Positions 42,339 through 49,889 of a DNA stretch of 64,000 nucleotides are shown piece by piece. The notes under the pieces are model-generated. The model was not told where the DNA came from. It made no database searches and was given only the letters and a program-made list of their open reading frames with translations. This stretch comes from Prosthecobacter sp. SYSU 5D2 (GTDB taxonomy: Bacteria; Verrucomicrobiota; Verrucomicrobiia; Verrucomicrobiales; Verrucomicrobiaceae): contig NZ_JBBYXL010000004.1 in the NCBI RefSeq assembly GCF_039655865.1, positions 310,001-374,000 of the forward strand. The letters are read 5' to 3'. A program made the position numbers and the translations under genes. Every line of letters begins with the position of its first letter. Within the stretch, counting starts at the first letter, position 1.

Positions 42339-44996
42339 ATGGCTTCTCTTCGTTCCATCTTCTTCTTGATCGCAGTCCTTTTGATAGGGGCTACCGCTGG
42401 TCTGGCAGTCAATCCGGTAAGGCTGATGGTGGATCTCTCCCCGGAGCCAGACGGTGTGATGCTAAGCGCCTTTGATCTTTGCATCGTGGATGCGCAGGCA
42501 AAGGTAAACCTGGAGGCGCAGCAGGCGCTGGGAAACAAGATGCTGGCGCGGGTGAATGTCTTCGAGGTACCGCAGGACTCTCCTGCCGCAGAAGCCGCAC
42601 GGTCTGTCGGTGTGCCGCTGCTGGAGGCGACCCGGAAAGGCTGTGTGCGGCTGGATGCCACGCATCCGCATTGGGTAGCGGTCGTGGTTTACCAGCTGGT
42701 GCAAGGGGCCGCTGAGCGCGGTTTTGACGGATTTGTCCTCACCGGCCTGGAGACGCTGAGCCAGGATGCAGAAAGAGCGGCCTGTTTGAGGGTGATCGCT
42801 GAGGTGGACAAGGCCTACCCGGACAAGCAACTCATGATTGAAGGCGGGCTGGACCTGGTTCCGGAGGCACGCCGCTGGCTGGAAGGCGCGCTGTTTTTGG
42901 GTGATGCTGCACGTTCCCCCGCCCGTGACCGGCAGATCCGCGAGGTCAAAAGGCTGGGGGTGCGGCCGCTGGTGGTGGACTCTCTGGCAGCGGACGTGAG
43001 CCAGGAGGAAATTGAAAGCCGGGCGCAGCATTACCGGGCCATGGGGGCGGTACCGTTTTTTACCACGCCGACCATGGACGGGACGCACCTGGGACCGCTG
43101 CGGGAAGTGACCCGGCGTGTGCTGGTGATCCACTCCGGTCCGGCACGGGAGACCTTCACGGCGAAGCTGCTGCACGGGAGCCTGGAGTGGATGGGCTACC
43201 AGGTGCGGTATGTGGATGCAGGAGTCTCGGCCAGACCGGACTGGGAGAGTGAGCTTTCCCGCATCAACGGAGTGATTTTAGATGCACGTCTGGCTCCGCT
43301 GCCGGAGCAGCAGGCGGCTTTGCTCGGGCTGGTGGACCACTTGAAAGCTCATGAAGTGCCGCTGCTGATCACCGGGGCCATGTGGGGGAATGCGGAAGAA
43401 TTTGCAGAGTGGGCAAAAAGGCTCGGCCTGCGCGGGAGCGGGAAATCTCTGGCAGTAGGGACCGACTGCCGGGTGAACTGCATCGAAAACGCTTGGCTTC
43501 AGGAAGACGGGGCCGTGCGCGCGCGGAGCCGGGGATTTCGGGATTTGCAGGCACCGGCAGGGGCGAGAGTGGTGAGTTCATTTGAATCCGGGGAGGGAAA
43601 GAAGGCGGTACGGTTTGACCCGGTGTTTCTAGCGTCCTGGGGCGGTTTCTGGCTGGATGAGGCGGCCATGGAGCTTGGGCCGCAACTGCAGCCGCTGCCG
43701 TTTATTGAAAATTGGTTAGGCCAGCAGTCATTGCTGCCGGTAGCGGACGTGGCCAGCCAGAACGGGCGACGTCTGATGGTGCCGCACATCAGCAGCGAGG
43801 GTTTCGCTGCCGGCACCAGCCTGCAAGGCCTGCCCATCGCTGCGGAGGTGATGACGGAGAGGATTCTGTCCCGCTATTCCCTGCCCTTCACCGTGGCGGT
43901 GTGTGAAGGCGATGTGCGCGGGATCAATCCCGGACATGAGGCGCGGGACGCGCTGCGGTATGAGACGGCGGCGCGCGCGTTGTTTGCCCTGCCCCAGGTC
44001 AGGGCAGCCTCCGCCAGCCTCAGCCGCCCTCAGGACTGGAGCAGATGTGAGACGATGCCGCGTGAGGTGGCGGGGTCCATGGCCTACATTCACCGGCAGC
44101 TCCTGCCCGCAGGTCGGCGGGTGGAGCTGATGCTCTGGCCCCATGGTTCACCGCCAACCGCAGAGGGAGTGGCCTTCAGCAAAAGGATGGGCGTGGACAA
44201 TGTGCAGCCCCAGCTCCTCGACAACGCCACGGGACGCCTGCCACCGCCTGCGGCCATGACATGGGGCAGAAAGGATTCTTTCCAGTCGCTGGCACCTGGC
44301 CTGCGGCGCAAAGGGCCTCTGGATGCGACTTCGTTCATCAGTCTGGCGGAGGCTCAGGGACGGGGCCGGTGGATGGCACCGGTGCATGTGGGACTGAATT
44401 TTCACGATGCCACCAGTGAGGAATCGCTGTGGGAGGTGGAGCGGGTGCTGGACTGGTGCGCCAGCCAGCCGCTGCAAGCCATGAGCCTGACGGACCACGC
44501 CAAAATGGTCCGCGACGCTGCGGAAACACGGTTTTTCATCCAGGGACCCGGACACTGGATCATCGTCAATGCAGGGCACGCACGCACTTTGAGGGTTCCG
44601 GTGAGCGCCGGTGTGCCTGACCTGGACCGGAGCATCGGCATCGCCGGGTATGTGCAGCGGGGCGGAGACCTGTATATCCATACCCTGGGCCGGCGGCGCA
44701 CGGAACTGGTGCTGAGCCCGAAAGGCAGCCCCGGACATCTGCGGCTGGCCAGCAGCAGCGGGGCCGTGCGTTACATGGAGGCAGGGCATCAAATGGCCCT
44801 GCTGCAAGTGGCTGATCTGCGGCCGGTAGAACTGGTTTTTGCAGGCATCCAGCCAGGAGCGATGTGCCAGATTTATACCAGTGAGCAGCCGCAGTTCATC
44901 CTCGCGGATGCCAAGGGACAGGTGGAGGTGACCGTGCCCGCCCAGACCCTGATGCGCCTGCAAGTGCTGCCGGCCCAGCAGGCGGCCATGAGATAA
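42339..44996 (+). CDS. PelA-like exopolysaccharide-modifying protein with degenerate deacetylase site
   Basis: 885 residues with signal peptide MASLRSIFFLIAVLLIGATAG. Three regions parallel PelA. Residues ~28-255 form a GH114/GH166-like barrel (ERGFDGFVLTGLETL where PelA has GFDGFFLDTLD). Residues ~258-370 form a Rossmann-like domain (VLVIHSGPARETF). Residues ~478-760 follow the PelA deacetylase: HISSEGFAAGT, YSLPFTVAVCEGDV, ALPQVRAASASLSRPQDW, then SLWEVERVLDWCASQPLQAMSLTDHAKMV. The PelA metal ligands, Asp in DGDG and two His in SHxxSHP, are replaced by SSEG and ASASLSRP. The TPR gene follows by 29 bp. The PelA similarity is from memory of the family. Confidence 0.75.
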   Translation: MASLRSIFFLIAVLLIGATAGLAVNPVRLMVDLSPEPDGVMLSAFDLCIVDAQAKVNLEAQQALGNKMLARVNVFEVPQDSPAAEAARSVGVPLLEATRKGCVRLDATHPHWVAVVVYQLVQGAAERGFDGFVLTGLETLSQDAERAACLRVIAEVDKAYPDKQLMIEGGLDLVPEARRWLEGALFLGDAARSPARDRQIREVKRLGVRPLVVDSLAADVSQEEIESRAQHYRAMGAVPFFTTPTMDGTHLGPLREVTRRVLVIHSGPARETFTAKLLHGSLEWMGYQVRYVDAGVSARPDWESELSRINGVILDARLAPLPEQQAALLGLVDHLKAHEVPLLITGAMWGNAEEFAEWAKRLGLRGSGKSLAVGTDCRVNCIENAWLQEDGAVRARSRGFRDLQAPAGARVVSSFESGEGKKAVRFDPVFLASWGGFWLDEAAMELGPQLQPLPFIENWLGQQSLLPVADVASQNGRRLMVPHISSEGFAAGTSLQGLPIAAEVMTERILSRYSLPFTVAVCEGDVRGINPGHEARDALRYETAARALFALPQVRAASASLSRPQDWSRCETMPREVAGSMAYIHRQLLPAGRRVELMLWPHGSPPTAEGVAFSKRMGVDNVQPQLLDNATGRLPPPAAMTWGRKDSFQSLAPGLRRKGPLDATSFISLAEAQGRGRWMAPVHVGLNFHDATSEESLWEVERVLDWCASQPLQAMSLTDHAKMVRDAAETRFFIQGPGHWIIVNAGHARTLRVPVSAGVPDLDRSIGIAGYVQRGGDLYIHTLGRRRTELVLSPKGSPGHLRLASSSGAVRYMEAGHQMALLQVADLRPVELVFAGIQPGAMCQIYTSEQPQFILADAKGQVEVTVPAQTLMRLQVLPAQQAAMR

Positions 44997-45025
44997 ATCC
45001 CCGTCATTTCTCCACTCTCCCGACT

Positions 45026-46447
45026 ATGAAATTCCGCTCGCGCACTGCTGTTTTGCTGATTCTTCTCTACGGTATTCTGGCCCTGGCATGGAACCATCGC
45101 CTGGCACAGAAAGAGGACGATGGGCAGGCAGGCAGGCGCCTGGAAAGGCAGGAGCACATTGCGCTGTATCTGGCCAAGACTCCTGAAGGCAACGTGACGC
45201 CGGCGCTGATGGGGCTGGTCTCCCTGCCGGATGAGCAGTTGCAGGCGCTTTCCGAATGGGTGGACCTTCCGCCGTTGACCCAGATCCGGCAGCTGACGGT
45301 GCAAGAAGGCCGGGTGGCGGCACTGGGACCTGAATGGGGCGAATTTTTGTTGGATACCTGGTTAGCCCATGACCGGCCTGCGGATCTCATTGAAGTCCAC
45401 CTGATGATCGCCGCCGCAGGTGACCGGCTCAGCGATGAGGCGCGACGGGCCGCGCTGGAGTATCTGGCGCACGTGGCCATGCGGAGAGGGGATACGGCAG
45501 ATGCGGTGACCATCCTCGGGAGGGCGAATGAACTTCCCGGTGCCACCTGGGAGACCCTGCAACAGCTCGCTACCGCCTGCCGCAGCGCGCAGAACACCGC
45601 CCCAGCGCTGCGTGCCATCACCCTCTGGTTGAACCGGCACGAGAGCCAGTCGGGTCATCCCGCATTGGAAGAGGCACGGGATCTGGAGCTGGCACTGATG
45701 ATGGAAGCCGGCCGCACGCCGGAAGCGCTGTCTTTGCAACTGAGCCAGCTCACCGGCTACGCACCCTACCCGGAGCGCACGCTGGACCGTGCCTGCCTGG
45801 CCGCCCGCAAGGCCCACCAGGGTTCCAGCATGCTGCCGGTCTTGGAGCGCCACCTGGAGACTTTCCCTGAGCATGCGCTGTCCTTGGAAAAACTGAGCCA
45901 CCAGGTGCCCGTGAATGCAGACTACCTGCGCTGGCTCACCTGGCATGCGGCCATCAGTGATGATGAGCAGCCTGGACCAGCGGCCTTTGCCTCCTACCGG
46001 CGGCTGGCGGCGGCGCGCGTCTCCCAGGCCCTGCCCAGGCTGTGTGCGCTGGCCAGCAATGAGGCCATGAAGAAGGAATTGCAGGAAGCACTTTCCCAGG
46101 GTCTGGACCGCGCGGAAATGCAGCTCACCGCCCTGCAACTGGCCCAGCATGATCCTGTGGCCCAAAAGGTGCTTTCTGACCGGCTGCGGGCGGAACCAAA
46201 GAATCGTGACCTGCACTTCGCCGCGACGCTGGCGGCGGCAGCAGCGCAGCACAGCGGGTCCACCGGCATTTTGTGGCAGGAGTTTTTACGCCGGTTTCCC
46301 GGTGACCAGGCGGCCCGGCGGCGGCTGGTGCAGGCCTACATCCACGAGCAGCAGCCCGGCATGGCGCTGCGCACCTATGCGGAGTTCCCAGCCGGAGAGC
46401 TGACGGCGGAAGACCGCCAGCACCGGGAGCTTTTGAAGCAGCTTTAA
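45026..46447 (+). CDS. Membrane-anchored TPR protein, PelB-like by position
   Basis: A 473-residue protein with an N-terminal transmembrane anchor (TAVLLILLYGILALAW). Helical repeats follow throughout: LIEVHLMIAAAGDRLSDEARRAALEYLAHVAMRRGDTADAVTILGRA (a typical TPR pair, summarised), ALSLQLSQLTGYAPYPERTLDRACLAARKAH, and the C-terminal QAARRRLVQAYIHEQQPGMALRTYAEF. PelB combines an N-terminal TM and TPRs with a C-terminal outer-membrane barrel; here the barrel is absent. The pelA-then-pelB order matches the Pseudomonas operon. No PelC-PelG genes are nearby. The PelB assignment is inference; the TPR and anchor call is solid. Confidence 0.7.
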   Translation: MKFRSRTAVLLILLYGILALAWNHRLAQKEDDGQAGRRLERQEHIALYLAKTPEGNVTPALMGLVSLPDEQLQALSEWVDLPPLTQIRQLTVQEGRVAALGPEWGEFLLDTWLAHDRPADLIEVHLMIAAAGDRLSDEARRAALEYLAHVAMRRGDTADAVTILGRANELPGATWETLQQLATACRSAQNTAPALRAITLWLNRHESQSGHPALEEARDLELALMMEAGRTPEALSLQLSQLTGYAPYPERTLDRACLAARKAHQGSSMLPVLERHLETFPEHALSLEKLSHQVPVNADYLRWLTWHAAISDDEQPGPAAFASYRRLAAARVSQALPRLCALASNEAMKKELQEALSQGLDRAEMQLTALQLAQHDPVAQKVLSDRLRAEPKNRDLHFAATLAAAAAQHSGSTGILWQEFLRRFPGDQAARRRLVQAYIHEQQPGMALRTYAEFPAGELTAEDRQHRELLKQL

Positions 46448-47094
46448 TCTCTGATCGCCACCGCAGGGCCGTAAAATTTGGGTTCGGTCTGCAGCAGAGT
46501 GACATCCAGCGCAGCATTGACACGGGCCAGGTACTCCCGCAGATGCGTGGCCAGGCCAAAGGTGCGGGAGACATCTTCGGCATTGAAGCCTGTGGCCTCC
46601 AGCCCATGCTGCCGGGCCAGGAAAACGGCGCGCTCATTATGGAAGCGCTGGGAGACGATGATGAAGCGGCTCTGGCCAAAGATTTCTTTGGCACGCACCA
46701 CCGAGTCCAAGGTACGGAAGCCGGCATAATCGCAGTAGATGCGGTCAGCGGGCACTCCGGCGGCGACGAGGGATTCCTTCATAGCGGTGGGTTCATCGTA
46801 TAGATGGGTACTGTTGTCACCGCTGACGATCAGGGCCCGGACCTTCCCTGAATGGTAAAGCGCGGCAGCGGCCTCCATGCGGTATTGGTAGAAGAGATTG
46901 GGCCGGCTGCCGATGCTCGGGGAGCAGCCGAGAACGAGGGCGACGGGCGTCCCCGGGAGATAGGAAACATCATCCGTGCATCTGCCCTCAGCGGCCAGTT
47001 TCACCCACCCATGGCTGCCACCGAGAACCAATGCGCAGGCAGCAAGGCCGAGGATGAGGACGATGAAGATGCGTTTCAGGCTGAGGCGTTTCAT
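46444..47094 (-). CDS. SanA/YdcF-like DUF218 envelope protein
   Basis: A 216-residue protein with an N-terminal anchor (IFIVLILGLAACALVLGG). The DUF218 pattern is present: VALVLGCSPSIGSRPN, ALIVSGDN, DEPTAMKESLVAAGVPADRIYCDYAG, RTLDSVVRAKEIFG, FIIVSQRFHNERAVFLAR. SanA-type proteins are inner-membrane proteins whose loss affects envelope permeability and vancomycin sensitivity. The 3' end overlaps the convergent TPR gene by 4 bp. It starts 3 bp after the stop of the O-antigen-ligase-like gene and is likely co-transcribed with it. The role is envelope barrier function (inference from family). Confidence 0.9.
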   Translation of the reverse strand: MKRLSLKRIFIVLILGLAACALVLGGSHGWVKLAAEGRCTDDVSYLPGTPVALVLGCSPSIGSRPNLFYQYRMEAAAALYHSGKVRALIVSGDNSTHLYDEPTAMKESLVAAGVPADRIYCDYAGFRTLDSVVRAKEIFGQSRFIIVSQRFHNERAVFLARQHGLEATGFNAEDVSRTFGLATHLREYLARVNAALDVTLLQTEPKFYGPAVAIRD

Positions 47095-47097
47095 GGT

Positions 47098-48987
47098 TCA
47101 TTGCGGGGGTTGCGGGCGCATCAGGACCACGTGCTGAAGCAGCAGGCGGTAATTGTCAATCCAGCGGCTGGTGCCGTCCTCGTTCATGGCCTTGGCCTGG
47201 CTGGCCCAAAGGTAGGCTTCTTCAGCCTTGGCAAACTGGCCTTGCCGGTGCCAGTGCACGGCCAGGGCCATGCGGGACTCTTCATGAAGCGGTGACTGGT
47301 AGATGGCATTGCGGATCTGCGCCAGGGCCTCATTATGGCGCCCCTGGGCGTCATAGGCATCCGCAAGGGCCAGGGCATACAGATAATGGTGGCCGTTCAA
47401 GGCGACAACTTTTTCAAGATCTGCCGTGGCCCGTTTGAGGACGGGATGATCGGGGGTGCGCTGGTCAGCCGTCAGCTTTTCCAGCAACGCCAGGGCACGC
47501 TGGTAACGGGGGACCGGATTGGCGGGATCCGCCTCGACAGCCGCATTCAGAAACTGCTGGCGGGAGAAGCCATCGTTTTGTGCACCGGCGATCTGCGCAC
47601 GGGCCAGATAATAATCCCCCCACCCATGCAGCCAGGGGCCGGCCAGCAAAAGCAGCGAGGCCGAGGCAAGCAGCACTTTGGCCAGGGGCCGGGCCAAAGG
47701 CAGGCGCAGCGGTGTGTGGCCCTCGCCCTCCTGGCCTGGATTGGCCAGAAGACCGAGCAGCAGGGCCAGCGTCAGGGCCGGTGCGGCGACGTGAAACTGA
47801 AACTCAAAGAGCGCATGAACAAGCATGGCGACCAAGGCGGACAAGGCCCCGAGGCAGAGCGCCAGATTGTTGCTCAGGACACGTCCGGTTTGCAAAAAAC
47901 GATGCCCGGCAAACCACGCGAGAAAGCGCAGCCCGTTCACCGCATGTACGATCACCACCAGGGCCAGCAGCAGCAGCCCCGCCCAGCCATAGTCCGCCAG
48001 CATTTGCAGATACTCATTGTGGGCGAAGAGCGCCTCGCCGGAATAGGAAGGCAGAGCCTCCGAACGGTAGCGGATGCTGCCATCATAAAACATCCGTGCC
48101 CCGACGCCGGTCCACGGTGACTGCGCATGCTGGGCCAGGGCCGCCTGCCAGATCTCCAGCCGCACATCATTGGCCATGGGGCTGGCGATTTCGCGGCCCC
48201 GCAGGTATTCTTCATTCACCTTCCAAAGGATGGATCCGCCCACCATCACAAGAAAGAGCCCGCCGCCCAGCAGGCTCCAGAACAGATGCCGCTGAGTCTG
48301 CCACACCATGATGAGGGCCAGCAGTGAGAAAATGACGGCCCCGGTGGCCAGGCCAGTCAAAGCTCCACGGCTGGCCGTGAGAGCCACGCCCAGAGCCATG
48401 GCCACCATGAGGAAGCCCAGGCACATCTTGATCATGGCCCCTCCCCGGCCAAAGCACAGAAGGCCGCACGCCAGGAAGAAGACCATGGAGAAAAAGGCCC
48501 CGAGATGATTCGGGTTGGCATAAAAACCACCGATGCGCCCGGCCGCAGCGGAGCGGAAGAAATGGGGCACAACGTGAAAGTCCCACTGCCCTGACAGATG
48601 GATGAAACCCACGGCGAGATTTCCCGCCACCAAGGCCAGCAGGACACCAAAGACTGCCAGCCGCCAGCGGGGATGGCTGGCGGCAGTGGCGGTGAGCATA
48701 TAGGCCACCCAGGCAGCGGCGAGAATAAACAGATCCTCCCGTGCATAAGCAGCCACGGGGGAGAGCCAGGCCCGTGCGGCGATGTAGCCGGTGAACAGGG
48801 CCATAACGCCCAGGCAGACATCACTGGGTGAGAAGAAGACTTTCAGCCGCCAGCGCAGGGTGGCCACCAGACCTGCCAGTCCTAAAAGGGCCGCGCCAGG
48901 CCAGAAAAACAGCAGGCGGGTCTCCGTCCCCAGCACTCCGGCAATGAACAGGCCCAGCAAGAACAGAATGAGTGCGGCGAATTGCAT
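47098..48987 (-). CDS. O-antigen ligase (Wzy_C)-type membrane protein with C-terminal TPRs
   Basis: About 629 residues from the ATG at 48987 (MQFAALILFLLGLFIAG); the open frame extends 70 codons further without membrane character and overlaps the next gene. Some ten to twelve transmembrane segments cover the first ~430 residues. The Wzy/WaaL region has GGFYANPNHLGAFFSMVFFLACGLL and a large periplasmic loop before YSGEALFAHNEYLQMLADYG, a classic O-antigen-ligase stretch. Residues ~470-629 form TPRs (AAVEADPANPVPRYQRALALLEKL, ALALADAYDAQGRHNEALAQI). The family joins or polymerises lipid-linked glycans at the periplasmic face. The glycan substrate is unknown. Confidence 0.88.
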   Translation of the reverse strand: MQFAALILFLLGLFIAGVLGTETRLLFFWPGAALLGLAGLVATLRWRLKVFFSPSDVCLGVMALFTGYIAARAWLSPVAAYAREDLFILAAAWVAYMLTATAASHPRWRLAVFGVLLALVAGNLAVGFIHLSGQWDFHVVPHFFRSAAAGRIGGFYANPNHLGAFFSMVFFLACGLLCFGRGGAMIKMCLGFLMVAMALGVALTASRGALTGLATGAVIFSLLALIMVWQTQRHLFWSLLGGGLFLVMVGGSILWKVNEEYLRGREIASPMANDVRLEIWQAALAQHAQSPWTGVGARMFYDGSIRYRSEALPSYSGEALFAHNEYLQMLADYGWAGLLLLALVVIVHAVNGLRFLAWFAGHRFLQTGRVLSNNLALCLGALSALVAMLVHALFEFQFHVAAPALTLALLLGLLANPGQEGEGHTPLRLPLARPLAKVLLASASLLLLAGPWLHGWGDYYLARAQIAGAQNDGFSRQQFLNAAVEADPANPVPRYQRALALLEKLTADQRTPDHPVLKRATADLEKVVALNGHHYLYALALADAYDAQGRHNEALAQIRNAIYQSPLHEESRMALAVHWHRQGQFAKAEEAYLWASQAKAMNEDGTSRWIDNYRLLLQHVVLMRPQPPQ

Positions 48988-49051
48988 AGAGGGGGCTTCT
49001 TTTTTGCCGCTGAATGTTCCGGGATGCAATGCCGCTATGCAAGGAGGCGCT

Positions 49052-49807
49052 TTACCAAAATCCCCACTGGCGTGTGGCCATGACATAGCCACCCAGAAGA
49101 AGATTCGCCACCGCATGCATGACAATGCAGGCACCAAGGCTGCGGGTGCGCACTGCCAGGAAATAAACCAGTGAACCCCAGATGAAGGCAGCGGCATAGT
49201 CCGCAGGATGGTGCGCCAGCATCACCAGAAAGGTCACCAGCCCATACACGGGCCAGGAGTGCTCACCAAACGGCACCTGCTTCCAGTCGCGGTCCCCTGC
49301 CCCGATGTAACGCATCAGAAAGCCGCGCCAGAAGATCTCCTCCACCAAGGGAACAATGATGACGAGACGGATGAAACGCATGCCGATGGAAAGGCCCTGC
49401 CAGAACGGCCAGGCGCTGAGCACTTCTGGATTGAAGCCGTCCGTCCGGGCCTCAAAACCCAGCCATCCAGCCCAAGTCGGCACCTCCACACCGGATGTCA
49501 CCCAATGCTGATGGAGGTAGGCCGGCAGGATCCAGAAAAAGATGCCGGCAGTGCCCAGCAGCACCGCCAGCCACAGCCCACGCCACGGCCCAAAGCGGTA
49601 GTGCCGGGAAAAAAACAAAAGCAGCGCCCCTGTCACGACCGTCTGCAGCGGATACAGCCAGTGCTCCGGCGCACGCTGGTACCAGGGCAGTTCAGGATTC
49701 TCGATCCGCAGCCAGCCCGGTACACCCGTCAATAACATAAAAACCGCCAGCGGCAGCACATAGGCTGCGGTGGCGGATTCTTGCAGTCGGCGGAGACGGT
49801 CAGACAT
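49052..49807 (-). CDS. CPBP/CAAX-type intramembrane metalloprotease, exosortase-associated kind
   Basis: A 251-residue protein with about seven membrane segments. The CPBP motif 1 is VPLVEEIFWRGFLMR (EExxxR-like, Glu-Glu then Arg). Motif 2 is MLAHHPADYAAAF (His). Motif 3 is CIVMHAVANLLLGG (HxxxN). The tail GYVMATRQWGFW and the overall pattern match, from memory, the CAAX prenyl-protease-related family found beside exosortase/PEP-CTERM systems (TIGR03008). No exosortase gene is visible in the window. It lies 64 bp upstream of the O-antigen-ligase-like gene on the same strand and is probably co-transcribed with it. Activity on a specific substrate is unknown. Confidence 0.82.
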   Translation of the reverse strand: MSDRLRRLQESATAAYVLPLAVFMLLTGVPGWLRIENPELPWYQRAPEHWLYPLQTVVTGALLLFFSRHYRFGPWRGLWLAVLLGTAGIFFWILPAYLHQHWVTSGVEVPTWAGWLGFEARTDGFNPEVLSAWPFWQGLSIGMRFIRLVIIVPLVEEIFWRGFLMRYIGAGDRDWKQVPFGEHSWPVYGLVTFLVMLAHHPADYAAAFIWGSLVYFLAVRTRSLGACIVMHAVANLLLGGYVMATRQWGFW

Positions 49808-49889
49808 GGATGAGCCAGACGGAGTCGCACTGGTGCATCATCATGCAAGCGCGGTCTTCATGGGAAGTCCGCGCCTGCGGGAGGCAGAA

